DNA of 64,000 nt, taken from the NCBI GenBank assembly GCA_902802945.1, contig CADCOC010000068.1, positions 21,169-85,168 on the forward strand, written 5' to 3'. Numbering within the stretch: the first letter of the stretch is position 1; each line of letters opens with the position of its first letter. A model generated the notes under the pieces. It was not told where the DNA came from, did not search any database, and saw nothing but the letters and a program-made list of their open reading frames with translations. Made by a program: the position numbers and the translations under genes. Positions 33,401 through 41,255 of the stretch are shown here, piece after piece. This DNA is from an uncultured bacterium. Its GTDB lineage: Bacteria; Verrucomicrobiota; Kiritimatiellia; RFP12; UBA1067.

Positions 33401-34724
33401 ACTGCATTCGGGAGGACGAGGCTGCCAACCATCGGCTGGACGTTGAACACATCCGCGCTTGCGGCCGGGAAAAGCGTGAACGACGCGCCCGTCGCGGGAA
33501 TCGCGGAGAAGTCGATGACGATGTTCGCCTTGTTTTCTGCCGTCGCCGTGGTCGTGACAGTCGCGGGGAGCGCATCGACGCCCGTCGCGTCGCCATTGAG
33601 GTAGATTGTCGAGCCCGCACCGAGCGCGAGCGAAGTAAAGCCACATGTCGCCGAAACCGCACCGTTCCGCCGCCCGCCACCGTGAACGCGCCCGCCGTAT
33701 TCTCGACGGCGTTGATGGCGGCGGGGACATGGAAAGTTCTGCCACCGGTGTTGATTGTGCCGCCGTTGGCGTCAACCCGGACGTCAACCGTTGCGTCGAT
33801 CAAGCCGTAATTAGAGGCATCGCCATTGACCTCGATACTGCCACCGTCCAGAATGACGGAGGCCGATGCGGCATTCTGGTTGGTTATGCGCCTCGTCTTG
33901 AACGTGCCGCCGTAGAGGTTCAGCGTGCTGGTCGAGCCGTTCTCGAGCCGCGTCCATTTGCCGGCAGGGACCAAGAACGTGCCGCTTCTCTGAATAACCG
34001 TCGCCGTACCGCTGCCAAGTCCAATCTTAAAATCGCCGGTCATCGTCCAGTCTCCACCGGTCTTGTCCACCGTGAACGTGTAGAGCATCATGTCGCCTTG
34101 ACACGTGATGTTCGCGTTCGTGGCATAGAGGTCGCCCTTGAAGAAGTCGCATGTCTTGGTCGCCGTGATGTTGACGGGGCCGAGATAGCCGTTGGCGTCA
34201 TTGTTCTGGTCGTCGAGAACAAGATGGCCAGTCATGTCATACTTGACGATTTCTTTCCCCAAAGTCGCATGACCGCCGATGGTCAAGTGCCGTGTTTTCA
34301 GGGTCACCGCATAAAAGCGAACGGAAGAGCCGGCCCCGGCGTAGCCAATGCAGATGGAATCCACGTCGTAGTCCTTGTTGTTGGATGGGGAGGAGTTGTC
34401 GAAGGTGTATTGGTTTTGCCCCTGGAAACGCCAATACCCTCTATCGGGGACGTCGTAAAAACACAATCCCGTATTGGAAGTCTCTGTGACATTGGCAGAA
34501 AGATAAATGAAATCTCTCTTATTCCCTGTCAGATTGCCCTTCTTGAAGTAACGTCGGCCTGAAGTACCGTTCCAGTTCCCTGAAGTCGCCCAATTGCTGT
34601 CTATGTTGCCCGTCCAATTTCTTGCCGCCTCGGCGGTCGTCGCCGCGCCGAGCGCGAGTACCACGGCAAGGAGGGAAACTACGGTTTTACCCCCCATGAG
34701 GATTTTGCCAGTTTTCGCTTTCAT
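30427..34724 (-). CDS. Giant secreted surface protein with autotransporter-associated beta-strand repeats (one frameshift)
   Basis: Two overlapping minus-strand frames form one gene of about 1,430 codons. Frame 1 starts at ATG 34724 (AAAGGAG before it) with a signal peptide (KTVVSLLAVVLALGAATTAEA). Near 33660 it loses the frame at GGGTV; the other frame continues with GFTSLALGAGSTIYLNGDATG and joins the 30427 frame. The body is made of TG(A/S)GTLVLG, (V)SEGTLKMASG, ADFSAV and repeated WNG/WTG modules, typical of autotransporter-associated repeats in PF12951-like passengers. No translocator barrel is seen. Its role is inferred as adhesion or glycan display. The break is either a real lesion or an assembly error. 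Confidence 0.82.
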
Positions 34725-34753
34725 CGTTGTTTTCTCCTTTGTGGTTTATAAAT

Positions 34754-34813
34754 TCATTGGACCTGCTCCTGCCAGTCGAGGAACTCCATCGGCGTCAATG
34801 CCTCTTCTGCCAT
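34754..34813 (-). CDS. 19-aa leader-type ORF upstream of surface protein
   Basis: ATG 34813 is preceded by GGAAGGA at ideal spacing and the ORF ends at TGA 34754, 30 bp before the surface-protein start. The product is MAEEALTPMEFLDWQEQVQ. It is on the likely leader RNA, since a TATAAT lies at about 34860. It may be a regulatory leader peptide or the stub of a lost gene. Evidence is only the good ribosome-binding site. Confidence 0.35.
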   Translation of the reverse strand: MAEEALTPMEFLDWQEQVQ

Positions 34814-34906
34814 GACACAATCCTTCCGCCAAGCCGCCCGTGCGCCCCAGCGCTGCACATTATACCACAAATCCGCGCCCGTGTGCGGAAGAAAATTGAA
34901 AGAGAG

Positions 34907-36274
34907 CTAGAAATTGAAGACGATAAGGTGAACCATGTAGACTGGCAGATACTCGATGCCGTTCTCGCTGAAATAAGAACTTGCCGTGACCACGTATCGT
35001 GTACCAAGCCGTTTTGAGTACGCCGCGATGAATCGGTCAAGCGAAACATGCTCGCGGAAACGGGAACTCTTGACCTCAATCGGACATATCTTTATTCCAT
35101 TGCGAAAAAGAAAGTCAATTTCCATCGTCCGTTCCGGTCGTTGGGCGTCCTTTACTGAATGAAAAAGCAAATCAACGCCCTGTGCCGCCAATGCCTGTGC
35201 GACCGCGTTCTCAAAGAACATCCCCTCGTTGATTCCAAGATTGTCGTACAAGACGCCGCGAAGAAGCCGCCCGTCCACATCGCCCGTGCCGGACATCGCC
35301 TGCGTGAGAAGAAGTCCCGTGTCGTGTGAATAGCACTTGAACAACGAACTCTCAAGGCTCATTTCCAACCCGACATCAGGATTCGTGGAATTATACGCGA
35401 TGTTGGCAACCATCGCGTCCGCAAGCCACAGGAAGGCGTTCTCGTACCGACGCATCCTGGCGTTGGACGAAATGTCGGACAGATGAAACTTTTTCTCCCT
35501 CGAATTGAGCGCCCCGGGAATGTTCCTGAACACGGCCCTCACCTTCGCCGCATAGCCCTTGGCGTATTTCCCGATGTCTTTTTGGTAGAGCTCAAGTATC
35601 TCGCGCTTTGCGAGTTCGGACGACTCCAGCTTGCGTTCCCGTCCCTCTAGGTACGCTTCCACGGACTGCGGCATGCCGCCAACGACCATATAGGCGCGAT
35701 AGAGCTTCATCGCCTTTTCATGGAGATAATCCGGCAATGCCCTCCGTTCCGCGTATGCCTCGCGGATCTTTTCCTTGAGAACGCCTTCGCCGAGTGCATC
35801 GAGGAACTCCTCGAAGTCAAGGGGATAGAGTTTCTGCGAATGCTCCTCAGAGGGGATGACGATGTCTTCAACGTTCTCTTTTATGCCGAGAAGAGACCCA
35901 GTCTCAATGTAGTGGTATTTGCCAAACGCCATCAATGCCTTGATGGCCTCGCGCGCGGTCGGATATCGCTGGACTTCATCGAAAATAAAGCATGTACGTC
36001 CTGGTATCAATCGAACACCTTGAATCAGGGCAAGACGCCCAATCGTGTCTTCTATTGACGATTCTTCCTCGAATGCCCTCTTGCTTTCCTTCGTGATTTT
36101 ATTCTTCAGCGAGAAATCAATGTACACAAATGTTTCATATTCATTCTTTGCAAAGCGCGTCACCAGATGCGTCTTGCCGACGCGCCTCGCCCCTTCGACC
36201 AAAAGTGCGTACCGGTCTGCCATCCGCTCCTTCCAGTCCAACATCTTCTGATAAAACTTTCTTTCAAATTCCAT
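34907..36274 (-). CDS. AAA_14 / DUF4143 ATPase, second full copy
   Basis: 455 residues. The P-loop is GARRVGKT (28-35) and the Walker B CFIFDEVQ (95-102); YIETGSLLGI is the sensor. YMVVGGMPQSVEAYLE, RAVFRNIPGALNSREKKFHLSDI and RRYENAFLWLADA form the middle. The DUF4143 end has MFFENAVAQALAAQG and EIDFLFRNGIKICPIEVKSS near residue 385, a clear D...ExK nuclease-like core. It differs much from the copy at 4293, so it is an older paralogue. A strong promoter and three 33-bp-spaced repeats lie upstream. A truncated close relative is at 60727-61143. Confidence 0.9.
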   Translation of the reverse strand: MEFERKFYQKMLDWKERMADRYALLVEGARRVGKTHLVTRFAKNEYETFVYIDFSLKNKITKESKRAFEEESSIEDTIGRLALIQGVRLIPGRTCFIFDEVQRYPTAREAIKALMAFGKYHYIETGSLLGIKENVEDIVIPSEEHSQKLYPLDFEEFLDALGEGVLKEKIREAYAERRALPDYLHEKAMKLYRAYMVVGGMPQSVEAYLEGRERKLESSELAKREILELYQKDIGKYAKGYAAKVRAVFRNIPGALNSREKKFHLSDISSNARMRRYENAFLWLADAMVANIAYNSTNPDVGLEMSLESSLFKCYSHDTGLLLTQAMSGTGDVDGRLLRGVLYDNLGINEGMFFENAVAQALAAQGVDLLFHSVKDAQRPERTMEIDFLFRNGIKICPIEVKSSRFREHVSLDRFIAAYSKRLGTRYVVTASSYFSENGIEYLPVYMVHLIVFNF

Positions 36275-36309
36275 GTCTCACTTCTTTCTTTTCTGCCTAA
36301 AACGTCTAC

Positions 36310-36440
36310 AATATACCATATTTAATGGCTCTGGTCAAGCACCACGAGGCAGTACATGTCACGAAATGGAATGTTCAATATAGCTGATTCGTCACGAAAT
36401 GGAATGTTTTACATCGTCTATTTGTCACGACAATACCAGC
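36310..36440 (-). promoter_or_regulatory. Promoter with three 33-bp-spaced repeats upstream of DUF4143 ATPase
   Basis: Minus-strand TTGACC (36333-36338), 17 bp, TATATT (36310-36315). Three plus-strand repeats begin at 36358, 36391 and 36424: GTCACGAAATGGAATGTT twice exactly, then GTCACGACAATACC. The spacing is 33 bp both times, about three helical turns, so all sites face the same side of DNA. The GTCACGA core recurs at the decayed ATPase at 61.2 kb. Confidence 0.78.
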
Positions 36441-36504
36441 TTCATATATCCATGCTTCTATATTTTCCAAAAATCTTTTTAGAAATCTGTCAAAACCGCC
36501 ATGC

Positions 36505-36673
36505 GCTCTCCGTCAGGATGCGCGAGGCGAGACGCCTCATGACGGAAGATCGGCTCAGCATCAAGGAAGTTGCCGCCCGTACGGGATTCTCGTCACAGGC
36601 CTACTTCTCCGCCGCCTACCGCGCCTTCTACGGACACCCACCGTCCCAGTCCCGAAACACGAAACGCGCTTAA
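36505..36673 (+). pseudogene. C-terminal fragment of an AraC-family regulator
   Basis: The frame reads RMREARRLMTEDRLSIKEVAARTGF, SSQAYFSAAYRAFYGHPPSQSR, which is the second helix-turn-helix of an AraC DNA-binding domain. The rest of the gene is absent; the frame upstream runs into the ATPase repeats. The ORF that seems to start at 36356 is therefore an artefact of repeat plus fragment. It suggests the ATPase module landed in, or beside, an AraC-type gene. Confidence 0.7.
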
Positions 36674-36742
36674 CAGACGCCTATTGCCTTAGTCGCACGC
36701 ACAATCGCATTGCCGACCAGATTCACTTGATTCCGTTTACGC

Positions 36743-38026
36743 TTAGCGGGCGTTGGCCCCGTAGCCGTCGGCCTTGGCGGACCACGCGCAGAGGAAGAGA
36801 ACCATGCCGACTATCGCGAACGCCGCGATGGAGCAGAGCGCGACGCCCCATCCGAAACGTTCCTTGATAAGCGCAATGCCAATGCCGGAAACCGTCGTGG
36901 AAAGGTAGCCCATGATCCCAGCAAATCCGGTCGCAAGCGCGGCGGCCTCCTTCGTCGCCTGGTTCGCGACGATGATCCCGGTCAGCGCCTGCGGACCGTA
37001 GATGCAGAACCCGGCCCCCATCAGAAGGAGCGTCGCCTGCCATGCCGGAGCGCCTTCGGGGAGACTCCAGAATCCAAATGCGAAGAGCGCCGCGAAGAGC
37101 ATGAAGAACACACCCGTGCGGCATCCGCGCCCCTTGAAGACCTTGTCCGTCACCCATCCGGCGCAGATCGTACCGACGACGGCGGCAAGCTCGAACGCGA
37201 TGATCATGAGTCCGCCCTTGGCGACGGGGATTCCCTTCATCTGCTTGAGGAACGTGGGGCCCCAGTCGAGGAATCCGAACCGGACGACGTACACGAAGAA
37301 GTTTGCAAGCGCAACGAGCCAGATCACCCTGTTGCCGAACACGAGGCGCCTGCGCTCCGCCGCCGTCAGGCCATTCCCCGTTCCCCGTTCCCCATTCCCC
37401 GTTCCCCGCTCCCCATTCCCCACATCCAGCGGAGGCAATCCCGCCTCGACGGGCGTCTCCTTCACGCAGAGGAAGGTGAACACCGCCGCCGCCACCGCGA
37501 GCGCGGCGGGAACCCAGAAGCACCAGCGCCAGCCGAAGCCGAGCGCGAACAGCGCGGAGCAGAGCCCGAGCGCAAGCACCGCGCCCACGCTGTGGGAGGC
37601 GTTCCAGACCGACATCTTGGTCGCCAGTTCCTTCGGGTGTATCCAGTGCGCGAGCATCTTCGCGCACGGCGGGAAGCCCATGCCCTGCGCCCAGCCGTTC
37701 AGAATCCAGAAGAGCGCAAAGAGCAGCGTCAGACTGGAACAGCCGAAGAGGAAGTTGGTCGCGGCGGAAAGCGCAAGGCCCACGGCCATGAAGATGCGTC
37801 CGTTGAGCCTGTCGGCCCAGAAGCCGTTTATGAAGCGGCTCAGTCCGTAGAGGACTCCATGGACAGTCATGATGACCCCGAGCGCGTAAGTGGAGATGAC
37901 GCCCTCCTCCAGCATGGCCGGCTGTGCCATCGAGAGGTTCTTGCGCGCGATGTAGAAGAATGCGTACGAGATCGCGCTGAACGCGATGAAACGCCACTGG
38001 GCCCTTATGAACTTCTTGTCCTTCAT
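36743..38026 (-). CDS. MFS transporter, organophosphate:Pi antiporter type (GlpT/UhpT-like)
   Basis: 427 residues from ATG 38026, overlapping the HAD gene stop (ATGA). Twelve hydrophobic segments are visible. The opening WRFIAFSAISYAFFYIARKNLSMAQPAM and SRFINGFWADRLNGRIFMAVGL follow the organophosphate antiporter family, and GWVTDKVFKGRG is the second-half MFS motif. In the central cytoplasmic loop (about residue 202) lies a repeated GERGTGNG insert encoded by GGGGAAC/GGGGAAT words. Gene order suggests it imports glycerophosphodiester products such as glycerol-phosphate. It is the last gene of a four-gene coupled operon. Confidence 0.88.
   Translation of the reverse strand: MKDKKFIRAQWRFIAFSAISYAFFYIARKNLSMAQPAMLEEGVISTYALGVIMTVHGVLYGLSRFINGFWADRLNGRIFMAVGLALSAATNFLFGCSSLTLLFALFWILNGWAQGMGFPPCAKMLAHWIHPKELATKMSVWNASHSVGAVLALGLCSALFALGFGWRWCFWVPAALAVAAAVFTFLCVKETPVEAGLPPLDVGNGERGTGNGERGTGNGLTAAERRRLVFGNRVIWLVALANFFVYVVRFGFLDWGPTFLKQMKGIPVAKGGLMIIAFELAAVVGTICAGWVTDKVFKGRGCRTGVFFMLFAALFAFGFWSLPEGAPAWQATLLLMGAGFCIYGPQALTGIIVANQATKEAAALATGFAGIMGYLSTTVSGIGIALIKERFGWGVALCSIAAFAIVGMVLFLCAWSAKADGYGANAR
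37371..37421. repeat. In-frame GGGGAAC/GGGGAAT repeat inside transporter gene
   Basis: About 50 bp of CCCCATT/CCCCGTT (plus strand) words inserted in frame. The product repeats GERGTGNG in the loop between transmembrane halves. The same words recur in frame at 39967-39996 in the G1P dehydrogenase gene. Confidence 0.8.
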
Positions 38027-38907
38027 GTGGTTCCCTTTACGCTGCAATGCGTTTCAACCTTGTCGAACGTCTCCACGACAATCGCGGGCGGCGTTCCCTT
38101 GTAGGCGGCGAGGTCTTCGCGCGTCGTCTCGCCGGAGAGGACGCAGACGAAATCGACGCCCGCGTTGTCCGCGATTGCCTTGTCGGTGTAGAGCCTGTCC
38201 CCGACGACGGCAACCTCCTCGGGCGCGAACTGCTCGAGGACGGGCGCGAGGAGCGTGGGCGACGGCTTTCCGAAGACGTGGCTCGGTCTCATGCCGTTCG
38301 TGGTCTCGAGGAACTTCATCATCCCGCCGATGTCGGGGATGGGGCCGCGCTCGCTCGGGCAGCAGTTGTCGGGATGGGTGGCCACGAAATCGACGGGCGT
38401 CTGGTTCTTCGTCCGTATCGGACACATCGGCGAGGGCGGCACGTTCCTCATGTTCCAGAGGCCGGTCGCCTTCGCGAGCTTGTCGTACGTCAGCTCCTTG
38501 TCGTAGGTGAGCGCGATGAGCTCGTTCGCCTCGGGGTCGTAGTCCAGCGACACGCCCGCGTCCGACAGCCGTTCCGCCATGTGCGCCTTCACTTTTTCGC
38601 CCGCGATGAGATAGACCGACCTGTAGTCCTTCTCGCGGATGTACGCCTCCAGCGTGATGAGCGGCGTCAGGATCTGGTCTTCGGTCACGGGAATCGACGC
38701 GCCCGCGATCTTCTTCAGGTATTCCTCGGGACACTTCGACGTGTTGTTGGTGAGATAGAAGAACTTGAACCGCCCGCTCTTCGTGTTGTCGATGACGAAC
38801 CTGACGGCGGACTCGATGGGATTCTGCCCCATGAAGAGCGTCCCGTCGAGGTCGCAGACAAACGCCTTCTTGCCCGCCAAGTTCCACGTTGTCCCATTAC
38901 CACTCAT
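38023..38907 (-). CDS. HAD-IIA (NagD-like) phosphatase
   Basis: 294 residues from ATG 38907, which overlaps the G1P dehydrogenase stop (ATGA). The HAD motifs are VCDLDGTLF (I), FYLTNNTS (II), FGKPSP (III, Lys) and VVGDRLYTDKAIADNAG (IV). The long cap between II and III puts it in the HAD-IIA/NagD group, whose members include glycerol-phosphate and phosphoglycolate phosphatases. Given its place between G1P dehydrogenase and a GlpT-like carrier, a glycerol-phosphate phosphatase is likely. The gene also overlaps the transporter gene by 4 bp. Confidence 0.88.
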   Translation of the reverse strand: MSGNGTTWNLAGKKAFVCDLDGTLFMGQNPIESAVRFVIDNTKSGRFKFFYLTNNTSKCPEEYLKKIAGASIPVTEDQILTPLITLEAYIREKDYRSVYLIAGEKVKAHMAERLSDAGVSLDYDPEANELIALTYDKELTYDKLAKATGLWNMRNVPPSPMCPIRTKNQTPVDFVATHPDNCCPSERGPIPDIGGMMKFLETTNGMRPSHVFGKPSPTLLAPVLEQFAPEEVAVVGDRLYTDKAIADNAGVDFVCVLSGETTREDLAAYKGTPPAIVVETFDKVETHCSVKGTT

Positions 38908-40274
38908 TCTTTTGTATCCCAGATTCCGCCGGGGCCGAAGAGTTCGCCCAGCAGTTCGTCCATGAGCCCCAGTCTCTCCACGAGGTCGAGCCCGAAATAG
39001 CGGTTGCGCATGTAGGGAACGCCCCGGCACGTCTCGCGGAAGCGGTTGCGCGTCACGCCGATCTGTTCCGGTTCGACCGGTGCGCCGACGAGACGCAGGT
39101 TCTCCCGTACTTCGTCGAACGGCATGAGCTGCACCTTGAGGCGTTCCGAAAGTTCCGGCCAGACGCGCTTGAACGTCGAAAGCTCTTCGCGCAGCCTTTC
39201 CGGCGGCGAATACTTCTTTGACATCTCTTCCTCGGCGCGGCGGATGTGCGCGGGCCGGTCGCCGTAGATGGCGGGGAACGTCGCCTTCAGCGCGTCGAAC
39301 GCGGACGGCCACGATGCGACCGCCTTCTCCACGTCGAGTCTGGAAAGGTCATGGCGGAGAAGGAACTCCAACGCCTTCGTCGAGAAGAGCGTGCCGATGC
39401 CGACCTTGAATCCATGCGAGACGGGCCTTCCGCCGAAGGAGAGGGATTCCATGTCCCAGTAGTGCGAAACTTGATGTTCCGTGCCGCTTGCCGGACGCGA
39501 CGACCCCATCGCCTGCATCGCGAAGCCGCTCATGACAAGTCCCTCGCACAGCTTTCGCACCTCGCGTTCGTCGCCTGATGCGCACCCGGACGGATTGGAT
39601 AGCGCCTCCCTCAACGACTCCTGCACGAGACGCCACGCGAGCGGATGAATCGCCTCCGATCCTATCGCGTCGGCAAGCATCCAGTCCGCCCCCGCCGGAA
39701 TCTTCGCGATGAGGTCGGCGTAGCCGCTCGCCGTCATCTCGCGCGGGGCGGACGCGGCGACGGCGCTGTCGACAATGCAGCCGAACGGCGCCCTGCAGGA
39801 AAGCGTCTGCTTCATGCCGTCTTTCGTGATGGCCGCGCCGTAGGCCGTGTAGCCGTCCATCGACGCCGCCGTGCCGACGACCATGTACCGCTGGCCCAGT
39901 TCGTCCGACGCCCGCTTCGTCAGGTCGTTCAACGTCCCCGACCCGACCGCCACCGCGACAATCCGCCGTTCCCCATTCCCCGTTCCCCGTTCCCCCCTTA
40001 TCGCCTCGCGCACCTCCTCGACCTTCGCGTATGTGGCGTGGAAGTCAGACCCGTCTGGATTCACCACGTATTCCGAGACCTCGACACCGGCTCCCTTGAG
40101 GCGGGAAGCCACGTTGTCGCCCGCAACGGACTTCGTGCGCGGGTCTTCGATCAGGATCGCCTTCGCGTCCGACGGGAATAGCTCGCGGAACATCGCCGCC
40201 GCGCCGTCCGCCGCGCCGGGGCCGACCACGCACGCCTTCGTGTCCGTCGCGTTCGCAAGAGCGTCTGCCATCAT
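38904..40274 (-). CDS. sn-glycerol-1-phosphate dehydrogenase (AraM/EgsA-like)
   Basis: 456 residues. The enzyme interconverts DHAP and glycerol-1-phosphate with NAD(P)H and a metal. Landmarks: VGSGTLNDLTKRASDELG (nucleotide binding), VGTAASMDGYT, RPASGTEHQVSHYW and VSHGFKVGIGT (metal ligands). Bacterial members (AraM) are known; the archaeal ones make membrane-lipid backbone of opposite stereochemistry. An in-frame GERGTGNGE insert of repeat origin lies near residue 92, between a helix and the first core strand. The ATG overlaps the stop of the GDPD gene. The second half (YSPPERLREELSTF to the end) is longer than EgsA but usual for AraM. Confidence 0.9.
   Translation of the reverse strand: MMADALANATDTKACVVGPGAADGAAAMFRELFPSDAKAILIEDPRTKSVAGDNVASRLKGAGVEVSEYVVNPDGSDFHATYAKVEEVREAIRGERGTGNGERRIVAVAVGSGTLNDLTKRASDELGQRYMVVGTAASMDGYTAYGAAITKDGMKQTLSCRAPFGCIVDSAVAASAPREMTASGYADLIAKIPAGADWMLADAIGSEAIHPLAWRLVQESLREALSNPSGCASGDEREVRKLCEGLVMSGFAMQAMGSSRPASGTEHQVSHYWDMESLSFGGRPVSHGFKVGIGTLFSTKALEFLLRHDLSRLDVEKAVASWPSAFDALKATFPAIYGDRPAHIRRAEEEMSKKYSPPERLREELSTFKRVWPELSERLKVQLMPFDEVRENLRLVGAPVEPEQIGVTRNRFRETCRGVPYMRNRYFGLDLVERLGLMDELLGELFGPGGIWDTKE
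39967..39996. repeat. In-frame GGGGAAC repeat inside G1P dehydrogenase gene
   Basis: Thirty bases of CCCCATT/CCCCGTT words, same type as 37371-37421, encoding GERGTGNGE. The reading frame is kept. It precedes the IVAVAVGSG strand. Confidence 0.75.
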
Positions 40275-41254
40275 CGACGCTTCCCTCCCTTGTTCGACAC
40301 GTCGCGGTTGCCGAGTTCCGGCAGAAGTTCAAAGAGCACAAGCGGATCATCCGTGGCGAAGTTGTCGAAGCCAAGCTTCCAGATCCTGCGCAGGGCGTCC
40401 TTGTTCGCGCCCTCGGTCCACGTGAACGCCTGCACGGTTATGCCGTTCGCGTGAAGCCGCCCGATGGCCCTGCGGATGCAGTCGGACGACGGACAGAACG
40501 GATCGGGAAGCGACAAGTCCGTGCGGATGTGAATCTGCACCTGGCTGATTCCCTTCCATCCCGTCGCCTCCATGCGGTCGAGCGTGCTTTCAAGGAACTT
40601 GTCGGCGCGCGCGACGGACTTCGGCGAGTTGTCCTTCGGCCACGTCCCGAGCCACACCATGCCGAATCCGCCCGGCACGACATTCTGCCACCGCGCCACC
40701 AGCTCGAACTTCGGCGACGTGTAGTAGATCTGCTTTTCCACGCCGTGCTTGCGCGCGAGTTCCGCCACGAGCTCCGGCGGCGCGCCCTTCTCGTCGAGGT
40801 AGAGAAGCCTGTCGGGACGTCCCGCCATCGCGGCGAGCACGGAGTCGATCGTCGTGATGCGCACGGACGAATACGATGGATCAAGATACGAGCCTATATC
40901 CACGTCCCGAATCTGCGCCCACTTGAGGTCCTTTATCTTCGCCGTCGCAAGGCTCTTGGGGATGCCGTGCCCAACGCGCTTGAGCGTCGCGTCGTGGAGG
41001 GCGATGGCGACGCCATCCTTGGTGAGCCGGGCGTCGGCCTCCGGCGCAACGCCGTGTCCCCAGCACCAGAGGAACGTCTCCAGCGCGTTATCGGGGCGCG
41101 TGTCGCGTCCGCCGCCGCGATGCACCTGGCACTTGAACAGTTCCGTTCCCTGCGGCGGCACGGCAGCGACGGCCGCGTTGCCACCGCTTGCGGAAAGGGC
41201 AAACGCCAATCCCGCAACTGCGGCGAATGTAATGTACGTTTTCATGTTCTTCAA
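40271..41254 (-). CDS. Secreted glycerophosphodiester phosphodiesterase
   Basis: 327 residues with a signal peptide (KTYITFAAVAGLAFALSASGGNA). GDPDs hydrolyse glycerophosphodiesters to glycerol-phosphate and an alcohol. The signature is HRGGGRDTRPDNALETF, then EADARLTKDGVAIALHD (acidic metal ligands), and YLDEKG in the barrel; the C-terminal VQAFTWTEGANKDALRRIWKLGFDNFATDDP also fits the family. It is the first gene of the coupled set GDPD - G1P dehydrogenase - HAD phosphatase - transporter. It starts 1 bp after the end of the surface-protein gene, so it may be read through from there. Confidence 0.92.
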   Translation of the reverse strand: MKNMKTYITFAAVAGLAFALSASGGNAAVAAVPPQGTELFKCQVHRGGGRDTRPDNALETFLWCWGHGVAPEADARLTKDGVAIALHDATLKRVGHGIPKSLATAKIKDLKWAQIRDVDIGSYLDPSYSSVRITTIDSVLAAMAGRPDRLLYLDEKGAPPELVAELARKHGVEKQIYYTSPKFELVARWQNVVPGGFGMVWLGTWPKDNSPKSVARADKFLESTLDRMEATGWKGISQVQIHIRTDLSLPDPFCPSSDCIRRAIGRLHANGITVQAFTWTEGANKDALRRIWKLGFDNFATDDPLVLFELLPELGNRDVSNKGGKRR

Positions 41255-41255
41255 C

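Noticed and set aside
31930-33810. 626-aa plus-strand frame
   Set aside because: Antisense to the beta-strand-repeat surface protein; Arg-rich composition only.
36356-36500. N-terminal part of the plus-strand ORF starting MSRNGMF
   Set aside because: It translates the 33-bp-spaced repeats; only the C-terminal AraC fragment is real.
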